From positions 1-64,000 of the forward strand of contig NZ_JAFMJZ010000002.1 in assembly GCF_017853185.1 (NCBI RefSeq): a stretch of 64,000 bases of DNA. The letters run 5' to 3'. A program made the position numbers and the translations under genes. This DNA comes from Mycolicibacterium sp. Lineage in GTDB: Bacteria; Actinomycetota; Actinomycetes; Mycobacteriales; Mycobacteriaceae. The notes below the pieces were generated by a model that was not told the DNA's origin, searched no databases, and was given only the letters and a program-made list of their open reading frames with translations. Positions 33,728 through 43,317 of this stretch are shown piece after piece (the first letter of the stretch is position 1; each line of letters starts with the position of its first letter).

Positions 33728-34308
33728 CAGGCCCGCGAGCGCGAGCTCAGGTCGGTGACGCCCGCCGGCGGGAGGCCGGCCGCGTGCTCGAGCACCTCGC
33801 AGAACGCCTGCACGTGGGTGCCGAGCTCCAGGGTGGTGGCGGTCCAGGAGGCCCGCATCTCGAGCTGGTGGGCGCGCGGCGGTCCGGAGATGTCGCCGTA
33901 GCGGACCGAGGTGGTGGCGGTGACCGTCCCGCCCAGCGCGGTGACCTGATCGCCGCGGGACTCCAGGGCGTCGACCAGCCAGCTCCAGGCCACCTCGGGC
34001 AGCAGCGGGTCGACGGCCTCGCTGGGATCCAGGTCGGCCTGGATGAAGGCGACCAGCCGCATGGTTCCGTCCCAGGCGTCGGCGCCGTCGGGATCGTGCA
34101 GCAGGATCAGCCGGCCGAAGGCGTCGCCCTCGGAGTTCTCCGGAAGCGGCACACCCTCCTCGCGCTTGACCTCGGCGCCCAGCGCATAGCTGTACGGCGC
34201 GAGACGCTGCGGCGGGCGGATCGGCCCGAGTTCGATCTCCGGTCGCACCACGGCGGCGTTCATTGCGGCCACGGCCTCACGAAACTGCGCCGGTTCCGCA
34301 CTAGTCAC
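33727..34308 (-). CDS. DUF3000 protein
   Basis: A DUF3000 protein (Rv2680-like). I use GTG 34308 (VTSAEPAQFREAVAAMNAA), 193 residues, because a TAGCGT -10 ends eight bases upstream; the track's ATG at 34329 adds seven residues and would lie inside that promoter. Family segments: PQRLAPYSYALGAEV, GDAFGRLILLHDPDG, MRLVAFIQADLDP, AWSWLVDALE, and GDISGPPRAHQLEMRASWT. Function unknown; probably cytoplasmic. Confidence 0.8.
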   Translation of the reverse strand: MTSAEPAQFREAVAAMNAAVVRPEIELGPIRPPQRLAPYSYALGAEVKREEGVPLPENSEGDAFGRLILLHDPDGADAWDGTMRLVAFIQADLDPSEAVDPLLPEVAWSWLVDALESRGDQVTALGGTVTATTSVRYGDISGPPRAHQLEMRASWTATTLELGTHVQAFCEVLEHAAGLPPAGVTDLSSRSRA

Positions 34309-34316
34309 GTCGATTG

Positions 34317-34322
34317 ACGCTA
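34317..34322 (-). promoter_or_regulatory. -10 box of the DUF3000 gene, leaderless type
   Basis: TAGCGT on the minus strand ends eight bases before GTG 34308. It lies within the track's longer ORF. Confidence 0.45.
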
Positions 34323-34387
34323 GCCCCATCGGTCAGACGGCGCAGGCAGGCGCGCCGTGCCCGGGCACGCCGTGACAGCATGTGTCG

Positions 34388-35437
34388 GTGAGTTCCCGTC
34401 GTCAGCTTCCCGCGTCGCCGTACCTGGCGGCCGCCACCGGCCGCACGCCCGCCCGGACCCCGGTGTGGTTCATGCGGCAGGCCGGCCGGTCGCTGCCCGA
34501 GTACCGCGAACTGCGGGCCAAGAACACCATGATGGAAGCCTGTTTCGACCCGGAGCTGATCTGCGAGATCACTCTGCAGCCGGTCCGCCGGCACGGTGTC
34601 GACGCGGCGATCCTGTTCTCCGACATCGTCGTCCCGTTGCGTGGCGCCGGGATCGACCTCGACATCGTCCCCGACGTCGGGCCGGTGATCGCCCATCCGA
34701 TCCGCACCGAGGCCGATGTCCGGGGTCTGCGGGGCCTGGAACTGCAGCGGGTCGGCGCGGTGGCCGAGGCCGTCGGACTGCTGACCGCTGCGCTCGGGGA
34801 GGTGCCGCTGATCGGCTTCGCCGGAGCGCCGTTCACGCTGGCCTCGTACCTGGTGGAGGGCGGCCCGAGCAAGCTGCACGAGCGCACCAAGGCGATGATG
34901 CTGGCCGAGCCGTCGACCTGGCATGCGCTGATGGAGGCGCTCACCGAGGTCACCATCGACTTCCTGCGGCTGCAGCTCGATGCCGGCGTGGACGCCGTCC
35001 AGTTGTTCGACTCCTGGGCCGGCACCCTGTCACAGGCCGACTACCGGACCTATGTGTTGCCGCACAGCAGCCGGGTGTTCGCCGCGGTGGCCGGCTACGG
35101 CGTGCCGATGACGCATTTCGGGGTCGGCACGGCCGAACTGCTGACGGCGATGGGGGAGGCCGGCGCCACCGTTGTGGGCGTGGACTGGCGGACCTCGCTG
35201 GCCGACGCGGCGGTGCGGGTCGGGCCCGGAAAGGCGTTGCAGGGCAATCTCGATCCGGTGGTGCTGCTGGCCGGCTGGCCGGTGGTCGAGAAGGCGGCCA
35301 CCGCTGTTGTCGCCGACGGCCGGCGGGCGATCGCCGCCGGGGCGGCCGGGCACATCTTCAACCTGGGCCACGGTGTGTTGCCGCCCACCGATCCGCAGTT
35401 GCTGACAGACCTGGTGGCACTGGTGCATTCGTTGTGA
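34388..35437 (+). CDS. hemE: uroporphyrinogen decarboxylase
   Basis: Decarboxylates uroporphyrinogen III to coproporphyrinogen III. GTG 34388 gives 349 residues, starting [19 protein letters not shown]. Conserved [64 protein letters not shown] and [12 protein letters not shown] are all present. Its stop overlaps the hemY start (GTGA), the first link of a heme operon hemE-hemY-hemQ. Confidence 0.96.
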   Translation: MSSRRQLPASPYLAAATGRTPARTPVWFMRQAGRSLPEYRELRAKNTMMEACFDPELICEITLQPVRRHGVDAAILFSDIVVPLRGAGIDLDIVPDVGPVIAHPIRTEADVRGLRGLELQRVGAVAEAVGLLTAALGEVPLIGFAGAPFTLASYLVEGGPSKLHERTKAMMLAEPSTWHALMEALTEVTIDFLRLQLDAGVDAVQLFDSWAGTLSQADYRTYVLPHSSRVFAAVAGYGVPMTHFGVGTAELLTAMGEAGATVVGVDWRTSLADAAVRVGPGKALQGNLDPVVLLAGWPVVEKAATAVVADGRRAIAAGAAGHIFNLGHGVLPPTDPQLLTDLVALVHSL

Positions 35438-36783
35438 GTCGCACGTATTGCGTTGTCGGCGGCGGCATTTCGGGTCTGGTCGCCGCCTACCGCATTCGTG
35501 TGCTGGCCGGGCCGCAGGCCGTTATCCGGGTTTTCGACCCGGCCGACCGGCTCGGCGGCGTGCTGCGCACCGAGAGGCTAGCCGGCCAGATCATGGACAT
35601 CGGCGCCGAGGCCTTCATCGTCCGCCGCCCCGAGGTGCCTGCGCTGCTGGCCGAGCTGGGCCTGGCCGACCGGATCATCAGTCCGACCGGGGTGCGGACC
35701 ACGATCTACAGCCAGGGACGCCTGCACCCGCTGCCAGCCGGCAGCGTCAACGGCATTCCCGGATCGGCGGCCGCGCTGGCCGGACTGGTCGACGCGGCCA
35801 CGATCGCCCGGATCGCTGCCGAGCCCGATCAGCCTTTGCACTGGCGACCCGGCTCGGACCCGGCAGTCGGGGACCTGGTCGCCGACCGCTTCGGCGAACA
35901 GGTCGTCACCCGCTCACTGGACCCGATGCTGTCCGGGGTCTACGCCGGCTCGGCGAGGACCATCGGAATCCGCGCCGCAGTGCCGACCATCGCGGCGGCG
36001 CTGGATGCCGGGGCCACCAGCCTTACCGAGGCGGTTCGCGGTGCCCTCCCGACGGCGACGGCGGGCCCGGTGTTCGGCGCGATCGAGGGCGGCTATCAGG
36101 TGCTGCTCGATGAATTGATCGCCCGATCGGGGCTGGAGTGGGTGCAGGCCGCGGTAACCCGGATCGCTTCGGAGGACGGCGGCTGGGCGCTGACTGACGG
36201 GACTTCGCGGTGGCATGCCGATGCGGTGGTGGTGGCGGTGGCGGCCCCGCAAGTGCCCGCCCTGCTCGCCGACATCGCGCCCCGTTCTGCGGCCGCCGCC
36301 GGCCGGGTGCCGATCGCCTCGGCCGCGGTGCTGGCCCTGGCGCTGCCGCCCGGAACTCCGTTCCCGCCGCAGTCCGGGGTGCTGGTGGCCACCGGGGAAG
36401 ACCTGCACTGCAAGGCCATCACATTGTCGACCCGCAAATGGGGCGGTCAGTCGGGCGGGAGCGGCGAGGCGGAACTGCTGCGACTGTCGTTCGGCCGGTT
36501 CGGCGACACCCTGGCCCGCGACGTCAGCGACACCGATCTGCTGGCCTGGGCGCTCGAGGATCTGGACACGGTGTTCGGCATCCGCGCCGAACCCGTCGGC
36601 ATGCTGGTGCACCGGTGGATCGACGCGCTGCCGCAGTACGGCCCGGGTCACGGCGAACTCGCCGCCGAACTGCGCGCCGGGTTGCCGGACACCCTGGCGA
36701 TCGCCGGCAACTACCTCGACGGCGTCGGGGTTCCGGCCTGCGTGACCGCTGCGGGGGCTGCGGCCACCCGCGTGGCACGATAG
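35434..36783 (+). CDS. hemY: coproporphyrinogen III oxidase HemY/CgoX
   Basis: FAD-dependent oxidase; in actinobacteria this enzyme converts coproporphyrinogen III to coproporphyrin III in the coproporphyrin-dependent pathway. 449 residues from GTG 35434; the track's 808-residue version reads through hemE out of frame. FAD site: [19 protein letters not shown] and [15 protein letters not shown]. Further family parts: [23 protein letters not shown] and the C-terminal [20 protein letters not shown]. Membrane-associated. It is followed by hemQ after four bases. Confidence 0.94.
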   Translation: MSRTYCVVGGGISGLVAAYRIRVLAGPQAVIRVFDPADRLGGVLRTERLAGQIMDIGAEAFIVRRPEVPALLAELGLADRIISPTGVRTTIYSQGRLHPLPAGSVNGIPGSAAALAGLVDAATIARIAAEPDQPLHWRPGSDPAVGDLVADRFGEQVVTRSLDPMLSGVYAGSARTIGIRAAVPTIAAALDAGATSLTEAVRGALPTATAGPVFGAIEGGYQVLLDELIARSGLEWVQAAVTRIASEDGGWALTDGTSRWHADAVVVAVAAPQVPALLADIAPRSAAAAGRVPIASAAVLALALPPGTPFPPQSGVLVATGEDLHCKAITLSTRKWGGQSGGSGEAELLRLSFGRFGDTLARDVSDTDLLAWALEDLDTVFGIRAEPVGMLVHRWIDALPQYGPGHGELAAELRAGLPDTLAIAGNYLDGVGVPACVTAAGAAATRVAR

Positions 36784-36787
36784 AACC

Positions 36788-37492
36788 ATGGCGAAACTGA
36801 ACTACGACGAGATCAACGCCGCCGTCCGCTATGTGATGTTCTCGGTGTTCACCGCCCGTCCCGGGGTGCTCGGCTACGACCAGGAATCCCGCGCCGCGGT
36901 GATCGACGAGACCGCCGCCTTCCTCAAGCAGCAGGAGGAGAACGGCGTCGTCGTCCGCGGCATCTACGACATCGCCGGGACACGCGCCGACTCGGACTTC
37001 ATGATCTGGACGCACGCCGAACGGCTGGAGTCGTTGCAGCAGACCTACAGCGACTTCCGCCGCACCACCGCGCTGGGGCGGGCCACCACCCCGTTCTGGA
37101 GCAGCGTGGGCCTGCACCGTCCCGCCGAGTTCAACAAGAGTCACGTGCCGGCGTTCATGGCCGACGAGGAACCCGGTGACTACATCTGCGTGTACCCGTT
37201 CGTGCGGTCGCTGGACTGGTACCTGCTGCCCGAGGAGGAGCGGCGCAAGATGCTCGCCGACCACGGGATGGCCGCCCGCGGTTACAAGGACGTGCGGGCC
37301 AACACGGTGCCGGCCTTCGCACTGGGCGACTACGAGTGGATCCTGGCGTTCGAGGCGCCGGAGTTGTACCGGATCGTCGACCTGATGCGTGATCTGCGCG
37401 CCACCGAGGCCCGCCGTCACGTCCGCGAGGAGATCCCGTTCTTCACCGGCCCGCGTGTCGGTGTCGAGGAGCTGGTCAGCAGACTGCCGTGA
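36788..37492 (+). CDS. hemQ: coproheme decarboxylase HemQ
   Basis: Chlorite-dismutase-fold enzyme that decarboxylates coproheme to heme b, the last step of the coproporphyrin pathway. 234 residues. Visible: [34 protein letters not shown], the conserved catalytic-Tyr region around [20 protein letters not shown], and ML(A)DHGMAARGY with the proximal His. Its stop is overlapped by the next gene's ATG (TGATGG), placing the c-di-GMP gene in the same transcript. Confidence 0.96.
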   Translation: MAKLNYDEINAAVRYVMFSVFTARPGVLGYDQESRAAVIDETAAFLKQQEENGVVVRGIYDIAGTRADSDFMIWTHAERLESLQQTYSDFRRTTALGRATTPFWSSVGLHRPAEFNKSHVPAFMADEEPGDYICVYPFVRSLDWYLLPEEERRKMLADHGMAARGYKDVRANTVPAFALGDYEWILAFEAPELYRIVDLMRDLRATEARRHVREEIPFFTGPRVGVEELVSRLP

Positions 37493-39777
37493 TGGCCCGA
37501 ACCCGGATGCTCTCGGCGGCCGCTGCGGCGGCCGCGGTGTTCTTCGGGTTCACGTTCTGGTTACTCGGCGGGTTCGCGCACGGTCAGACGCTCAAAGTCA
37601 TCGATGATGTCGTGCTGGTCGCGGTGTCGGTGGTGGCGTTTGTCTCGGCAGTCTTCGCGGCCCGTGTGTCGCGTGGCCGGTTGCGCAACGCCTGGACGGC
37701 CCTGGCGCTCGGCCTGCTGGCCTGGACGGTGGGAGAGATCCTCTGGGCCTACCAGGAGATCATCCTGGGCCAGATCGCCTTCCCCTCGATCGCCGACGCG
37801 TTCTTCCTGATCTTCCCGGTCGGTGCGGGTGTCGCGCTGCTGCTGTTCAGAAGTCGTCGCAGCGACTGGTCCGACATCCGGGTGGTGCTCGACGGTCTGA
37901 TCGTGGCGGGATCTCTGTTCGTCGTGTCCTGGCTGCTTGTGATGTCGCGGGTCTACGAAGCCGGTGCGGCGACGAACTTCGAATTCGTTCTGCTGCTTGC
38001 CTATCCGGTGTCGGACCTGGTGCTGCTCACCATCGCGACGATGGTGCTGGTGGGTTCGCGGTCCGAACAGCGGGTTCCGATCACCCTCATCACGCTCGGC
38101 CTGGCCGCAATGGCATTGGCCGACAGTGGATATGCCTATCTGGCGACACAGGAGGAGTACTCCAGCGGCGACGTGGTGGACATCGGCTGGGTGGCGGGGC
38201 TCCTGCTCCTGGCCCTCGCCGCGACGGGGGGCCAGCGCACGCTGGCCGACGAACAGATCATCGACGACAGGCCGGGGCTGGCCTCGGTGTGGCTGCCGTA
38301 CCTGCCGCTGCTGCTCGCCGGACTCACGGTGCTCACCGCACCGCCGGTGTCCCGAACCTCCGGTCCGGTGATCGTCGTCGCCGTACTGCTCGCGGTGACG
38401 GTACTGGCTCGACAGTTCTTCGCCGTCCAGGAGAACCGGACGCTGATCGCCGCGGTCGCCGATCAGGCACTGCGGGACCCGTTGACCCGGCTGCCCAATC
38501 GTGCGCTGTTCCAAGATCGCCTTACCCATGCCATGCAGCTGCGCCGGCGCTACGGCACGTCGGTCGGTGTGATGGTGTTGGACCTCAACGACTTCAAGCT
38601 CGTCAATGACACCCTCGGCCATCCGGCCGGGGACGAACTGCTCAACAGGGTGGGTGAGCGGATCGCCGGCAGCGTCTGGAACGGAGAGACCGTCGCGCGG
38701 CTCGGCGGTGACGAATTCGCGGTGATGGTGGAGGGCGACGCCGACCAGTCGGGGGTGGTTGCCCGGCAGATCATGTCAGCTTTCGACCAGCCGATGATCA
38801 TCGACGGCCGGCAGATGATGGTGCGGCCCAGTGCGGGCCTGGCGGTCGCCGGCGCGGGCGACGACGTCTCGGCGGAGGATCTGCTCAAGCGCGCCGACCT
38901 GGCGATGTACACGGCCAAGCGGTCGCAGACCGGTGAGGTGCTGGTTTTCAGCCCGGATCTTCAATTCGCCGGCCTTCTCGGCGGTGGGCCGGCCGAAGAC
39001 CATCTGCTCAGCGAATTACGCAGTGCCATAGAGGATTCCACACTCGCGCTGGTCTATCAGCCGAAGGTCGACCTGCGCACCGGGGACATCGTCGGTGTCG
39101 AGGCACTGCTGCGCTGGACCCATCCGCAGCGCGGCCCGATCGGCCCGGACGAGTTCCTGCCGCTGGTTCGCCGGAATGGTCTGATCGGCCCGGTCAGCGA
39201 GTTTGTGGTCAATCGCGCGCTCGACGATGCTCAGTGCTGGCGCGCGGCCGGTATCTCGGTGCCCGTCGCGGTCAATCTCTTCGCCCCGACGCTGGCCGAA
39301 CTGAGCTTGCCGGACCGGATCGAGCGGGCGCTGAGTGCGCGCGGACTGGACGGTTCGGCGCTGACCGTCGAGATCACCGAAGACCTCTTTCCGAACAACA
39401 TCGAGCGTATGGGTTCGGTGGTCCGCGAGTTGCGGGCCCGTGGGATACAGGTCGCCATCGACGACTTCGGCAGCGGGTACTCGGCCCTGTGGTGCCTACG
39501 GGAACTGCCGGTCGGCGAGGTCAAACTGGACCGCAGTCTCGTCGCCCCGATCACCAGTGACCCGCGGGCCGCCGCGGTGGTGCGAACCGTGACCGAGTTG
39601 GCTCGCGTGCTCGGCCTCACGACGGTCGCCGAAGGGGTCGAGGACGCCGCCACCGTCGAGCGGCTGCGCGAGTTCGGTTGCGACGTGGGCCAGGGCTATT
39701 ACTTCAGCGTGCCGGTCACCGCCGATCAGGTGCTCGAATTGGTCAGGCTGAACGCGTCGCCCATGCCAGCAGGATAA
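37492..39777 (+). CDS. membrane GGDEF-EAL cyclic-di-GMP enzyme
   Basis: A 761-residue membrane protein: about nine spans (residues 1-310), then GGDEF (about 330-490) and EAL (about 505-755). The GGDEF domain has intact RLGGDEFAVMVEGD, so diguanylate cyclase activity is possible; no RxxD inhibitory site is seen at the usual place before it. The EAL domain keeps VEALLRW, the metal residues around VAVNLFAPT, EITEDLF, AIDDFGSGYS, the Lys in VKLDRS, TVAEGVED and QGYYFS, so phosphodiesterase activity is likely. No known sensor domain besides the membrane part. It overlaps the hemQ stop by one base. Confidence 0.93.
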   Translation: MARTRMLSAAAAAAAVFFGFTFWLLGGFAHGQTLKVIDDVVLVAVSVVAFVSAVFAARVSRGRLRNAWTALALGLLAWTVGEILWAYQEIILGQIAFPSIADAFFLIFPVGAGVALLLFRSRRSDWSDIRVVLDGLIVAGSLFVVSWLLVMSRVYEAGAATNFEFVLLLAYPVSDLVLLTIATMVLVGSRSEQRVPITLITLGLAAMALADSGYAYLATQEEYSSGDVVDIGWVAGLLLLALAATGGQRTLADEQIIDDRPGLASVWLPYLPLLLAGLTVLTAPPVSRTSGPVIVVAVLLAVTVLARQFFAVQENRTLIAAVADQALRDPLTRLPNRALFQDRLTHAMQLRRRYGTSVGVMVLDLNDFKLVNDTLGHPAGDELLNRVGERIAGSVWNGETVARLGGDEFAVMVEGDADQSGVVARQIMSAFDQPMIIDGRQMMVRPSAGLAVAGAGDDVSAEDLLKRADLAMYTAKRSQTGEVLVFSPDLQFAGLLGGGPAEDHLLSELRSAIEDSTLALVYQPKVDLRTGDIVGVEALLRWTHPQRGPIGPDEFLPLVRRNGLIGPVSEFVVNRALDDAQCWRAAGISVPVAVNLFAPTLAELSLPDRIERALSARGLDGSALTVEITEDLFPNNIERMGSVVRELRARGIQVAIDDFGSGYSALWCLRELPVGEVKLDRSLVAPITSDPRAAAVVRTVTELARVLGLTTVAEGVEDAATVERLREFGCDVGQGYYFSVPVTADQVLELVRLNASPMPAG

Positions 39778-39919
39778 GAATGGCCGATGCCGAGCCCGGG
39801 TGCCTATGCCGCCTTCCTGCTGGGTGGGTCGGCAGATGGTCAGACGGTCGAGTGGTGGCGGTTGCGGCTGAGGCGGGCCGATATGGCGATGTGCGTCAGC
39901 AAACGATCCGCTGAACGGC

Positions 39920-40339
39920 TCAGTGGTTCGCCGGAACCAACGTCAACGAGATCGAATTGATGCAGTAGCGCTGATCGGTCGGCGTCGGATAGCCCTCGCC
40001 TTCGAACACGTGCCCCAGGTGGCTGTGGCAGTTGGCGCACACCACCTCCACCCGGCGCATGCCCAGTGAGTCATCGGCGCGCAGGATCACCGCTTGCGCG
40101 TCGGCCGGGTCGAAGAACGACGGCCAACCGCAGTGCGATTCGAATTTCTCTGTGCTGCGGAACAATTCGGTGCCGCAGGCCCGGCACTGGTACACGCCTT
40201 CGGTCTTGGTGTCGGTGTATTCGCCGGTGAACGGGCGCTCGGTGCCGGCCTCTCGCAGCACGTGGTACTCCTCAGGCCGCAACCGCTGCCGCCACTCGGA
40301 GTCGGTCAGCTTCAGCTTGGGGGCGGGATCAGAACTCAT
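39920..40339 (-). CDS. msrB: peptide methionine-R-sulfoxide reductase MsrB
   Basis: Reduces methionine-R-sulfoxide in proteins with thioredoxin. 139 residues. Zinc cysteines: YQCRACGTELF and CANCHSHLGHVF. Catalytic Cys in RYCINSISL. Substrate pocket: ESHCGWPSFFDP. Rv2674-like. Its ATG overlaps the stop of aftC (ATGA), so translation is probably coupled; a functional connection is not obvious. Confidence 0.95.
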   Translation of the reverse strand: MSSDPAPKLKLTDSEWRQRLRPEEYHVLREAGTERPFTGEYTDTKTEGVYQCRACGTELFRSTEKFESHCGWPSFFDPADAQAVILRADDSLGMRRVEVVCANCHSHLGHVFEGEGYPTPTDQRYCINSISLTLVPANH

Positions 40340-41637
40340 GCAGCAACGCTAGCGCGTTCGCGCGCGGCCTCGGCCATCCACGGCGGATCGATTCCGGCCC
40401 CGTCGTCGCCGTCCAGCCGGCCCGCGGCCTTGGCGTCGAGGTACCGGTAGTAGAGCACGCAGAACACCACGACGAGCATCAGCGACCAGCCGTAGGTGAT
40501 CTTCATGTACTCCAGGAACCGCCCGGTGGTGGGCCAGCGCCACATCAGCCAGCGATCCAAGGTGAGGAACCCGTAGGTCGCCAGCCACGCCGGCCAGTTG
40601 CGCAGCACCGAGTTGGGCAGCACCACCGTCATCAGGAACGGGAACAGCATCATCGAGTAGTACCCCTGGGCCAGGGAGAGCACCAGCCAGGACGCGATCA
40701 GCAGCACACCCGATGAGGTCAGCATCCAGAACAGCGTGTCGCGTTCGCGGTAGTAGCGGTACAGCAGCCACAGGCTGGCGGCGGCCAAGACGATGAAGCC
40801 CAGCCGCAGCACGGTGATCAACCAGGTCGGAAGGCCGTAGTACACCCCGTTGCCCAGCACCGAGGAGTTGAAGTAGTCGCGGGTGGAGAAGATGTAGGGC
40901 AGCGTGCGCTCGACGAAGTTGCGCCGGTCTACCACCAGCGGCCAGGCGGCCGCGTTGAAGAGGATCGGGACCGCGATCCCGGCGGCCACGGTCCGCCACT
41001 GCCGGTTGAGCAGGGGGATCAGCAGTAGGACGCCGAGGACCGGTTTCACCACCAGGGACAGTCCGATGACGATGCCGGCCAGCCATTGCCGGTTGGCCCC
41101 GGCCTGCCCTCCGGCAGGAAGCAGCCACCAGAAGAACAGCACCTCGGCCAGCAGGATGCAGCCGTTGATATTGGTGAACACCAGGGTGTTGGTCACCGAC
41201 TCGGTGACGAAGATTGCCGTCAGCAGGGCCGGCAGCGCCACCGAGGTCAGCGGGAACTTGAACATCCGTACCAGCAGGCAGGCCGCGCCGATGATCGCCA
41301 GGGTGTTGACGACGATGAACCAGTTGCGCGCGGCGAACTCGCTGTCGATGTAGCCGAACGGCGCCATCAACAGCGTGCCGCCGGGCGGATACAGATAGTG
41401 CGGGTCCACCTGATCGAAGTGCTCGTTGTAGATGTCGACGCCGGCCCGGAAGTTGCGCACCGCCCGGTACACCGGGGCCCAGTCATCGGTGATGTAGCCG
41501 TTGGAGGTCAGCACGTAGCTGCGGTGGATGATCGACATGATCGCGATCGGCCAGAGCGCCGTGCGCACGACCGCCGCGGTGCTCGGTGGGCTGGTACGCG
41601 GACGAAATGCGTTGCGAATCAGGTCGGAAAAGGCCAC
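40336..41637 (-). CDS. aftC: arabinofuranosyltransferase AftC
   Basis: GT-C/DUF2029 membrane glycosyltransferase using decaprenyl-phospho-arabinose to make alpha-1,3 branches in arabinogalactan and lipoarabinomannan. 433 residues, the same as the M. tuberculosis protein by memory. The N-terminal outer loop has YITDDWAPVYRAVRNF with the acidic pair typical of GT-C enzymes, then PHYLYPPGGTLLMAPFGY. Around ten spans follow. The C-terminal ~30 residues are cytoplasmic (DGDDGAGIDPPWMAEA). Confidence 0.92.
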   Translation of the reverse strand: MAFSDLIRNAFRPRTSPPSTAAVVRTALWPIAIMSIIHRSYVLTSNGYITDDWAPVYRAVRNFRAGVDIYNEHFDQVDPHYLYPPGGTLLMAPFGYIDSEFAARNWFIVVNTLAIIGAACLLVRMFKFPLTSVALPALLTAIFVTESVTNTLVFTNINGCILLAEVLFFWWLLPAGGQAGANRQWLAGIVIGLSLVVKPVLGVLLLIPLLNRQWRTVAAGIAVPILFNAAAWPLVVDRRNFVERTLPYIFSTRDYFNSSVLGNGVYYGLPTWLITVLRLGFIVLAAASLWLLYRYYRERDTLFWMLTSSGVLLIASWLVLSLAQGYYSMMLFPFLMTVVLPNSVLRNWPAWLATYGFLTLDRWLMWRWPTTGRFLEYMKITYGWSLMLVVVFCVLYYRYLDAKAAGRLDGDDGAGIDPPWMAEAARERASVAA

Positions 41638-41700
41638 GTCAGCACCGTACTACCTGCCGCGGTGCGAGCCCGTCAGGCAGGGCCCGCTGGCTTGACCCGG

Positions 41701-43278
41701 TCAGGCAGGGCAGAAGATGTCGGTCGACGGCAGGTTGGCGGTGTTGAGGTAGTCCAGCAGTGGCGGTAGCGCGCAGGACGTGTAGATGCTCGCGCCGTGC
41801 CCGATGCCCTGCCACATCACCCGCTTACTGGTGGCCCCGGCGTTGATCATGATGGCCGCGGTGGCCGGCACGCCCTGCGAGCCGACGATCGGATCGTTCT
41901 GCACGCCCAGCAGCAGGGTGTTGAGCTTGAAGTTCTTCGGATCCTTGGGGGCGGCACCGCTGGGCCAGCTGAGGCACTTCGCCAGGTTCAGCGCCGCGAC
42001 GGCGCCGAACTGCGGGTATTGCTTGCCCCAGGCGACGACGAGTTCGCGAACCCGGTCCGGGGTCGGCCGGCTCAGCGCGTCGCCGCACCGGTTGACGAAC
42101 TGCCCGTCGGTCTCGCGCAGGGCTTCGGAGGCATTGATCAGGTTGTTCAACTGGTTGACGTCGCCACCGCGGGCGGCCGCCAGGGTGTTGGCCAGCCTGA
42201 CGGTGCTGGCGACACGGTCACCGTTGGGATAACCCAGCGCGGTGGTGATCGCCGTGGCCAGTGCGGCGACCGATGCCCCGCCGGGACCCTTGCCGGCTCG
42301 GGCGGCGGACAGCAGGGCGTCGACGGCGCCCTTCGGATCGGGTCCCAGCGCACAGTTGGCGGCCACGCACTGCGCGGCGAAGGCATCCAAGGCCGCCTGC
42401 TGGGCCTTGGCCTGGTCCTCGGCGGCGGACTCGGCAGCCACGCCCGGCGGGATGGGGGAGTCCAGCACCAGCCGGGCCACCTTCTCCGGGTGCGAGCCGG
42501 CGTAGGCCACCGCGATCTGCGCGCCGTTGCCGATCCCCATGATCGCCAGGCCCGGCACGTCCCAGGTGCTGCGCAGCCGTTCGAGATCCTCTGCGGCACG
42601 GGCATTGTCGTAGGAGGAGTCGCCGGGCGAGAGTGCGTCGGTGCATCCGGTGGTCGCGGTGGTGGTGATCGCGCCGAGATTGGCCACCACGTCGTCGCCG
42701 GACTGGAATTGCGCCTGCTCACGCATCTGCTGTCGGTCGAATGCGTCGCGGCAGTCGATCGGGCTGGACATCCCCATCCCGCGCCGGTCCACCGCGACGA
42801 TGGGGCGGCTCTTGAGGACGTCGCCGCCGGAGCGCGACAACCAGACCGGAAGCTGCAGTGAGGACGGCAGGTCCGAACCGGTGGTGAACACCATCGGTCC
42901 GGCGTCGGGCGGGGTCTGCACCGATCGGGCCCGCATGGCGCCGATGTTCAGGGTGCCGGTCGCCCCGCCGACCGGGTCGAGGTCGGCGTCGTAGTCGGCG
43001 CATTCGAACACCACTCCGGGCATCGGGGGCACTCCGGCGTCCCCGATCGCCTTGGCCGTGCAGTCACGCCAGGCCAGGTCGTTCTTCGGGACGGCGATAT
43101 CGGCAGGTCCGGCCGCCGAGGTGCTGGTCACCGGGCCGCCGGCGGCGGGGTTGCGGGCTCCGTCGGTGGCGAACTGCGGATTGGCGGCCAGCCACGGGGC
43201 ACAACCGGTGACGGTGATACTCAGGGCGGCTACGGCGCTCAGGCACACCGCAGCCCGGACCCGACCCAGCCGACGCAT
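41701..43278 (-). CDS. lipoprotein of the TAP-like/SlpA hydrolase family, nucleophile Ser missing
   Basis: A 525-residue lipoprotein (Rv2672-like) from ATG 43278, chosen for a TAGGGT -10 seven bases upstream. Signal peptide with lipobox ITVTGC. The hydrolase fold is complete: IVAVDRRGMGMSSPIDC, the helical cap with many Cys, and the TAP-like C-terminus (LLLGVQNDPIVGSQGVPA, then WQGIGHGASIYTSC with the His). At the nucleophile elbow the sequence is IMGIGNGAQIA: GIGNG instead of GxSxG. Asp and His positions remain. A peptidase or esterase role is therefore doubtful. Confidence 0.84.
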   Translation of the reverse strand: MRRLGRVRAAVCLSAVAALSITVTGCAPWLAANPQFATDGARNPAAGGPVTSTSAAGPADIAVPKNDLAWRDCTAKAIGDAGVPPMPGVVFECADYDADLDPVGGATGTLNIGAMRARSVQTPPDAGPMVFTTGSDLPSSLQLPVWLSRSGGDVLKSRPIVAVDRRGMGMSSPIDCRDAFDRQQMREQAQFQSGDDVVANLGAITTTATTGCTDALSPGDSSYDNARAAEDLERLRSTWDVPGLAIMGIGNGAQIAVAYAGSHPEKVARLVLDSPIPPGVAAESAAEDQAKAQQAALDAFAAQCVAANCALGPDPKGAVDALLSAARAGKGPGGASVAALATAITTALGYPNGDRVASTVRLANTLAAARGGDVNQLNNLINASEALRETDGQFVNRCGDALSRPTPDRVRELVVAWGKQYPQFGAVAALNLAKCLSWPSGAAPKDPKNFKLNTLLLGVQNDPIVGSQGVPATAAIMINAGATSKRVMWQGIGHGASIYTSCALPPLLDYLNTANLPSTDIFCPA

Positions 43279-43285
43279 GGACACC

Positions 43286-43291
43286 ACCCTA
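43286..43291 (-). promoter_or_regulatory. -10 box of the lipoprotein gene, leaderless type
   Basis: TAGGGT on the minus strand ends seven bases before ATG 43278, favouring this start over two upstream GTG codons. Confidence 0.45.
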
Positions 43292-43317
43292 GCGATCCGG
43301 TTTTGGCGCGCCCTGGT

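Noticed and set aside
34357-36783. 808-residue fusion ORF across hemE and hemY
   Set aside because: Its first 359 codons are hemE in the wrong frame; hemE itself is intact, and hemY starts at GTG 35434.
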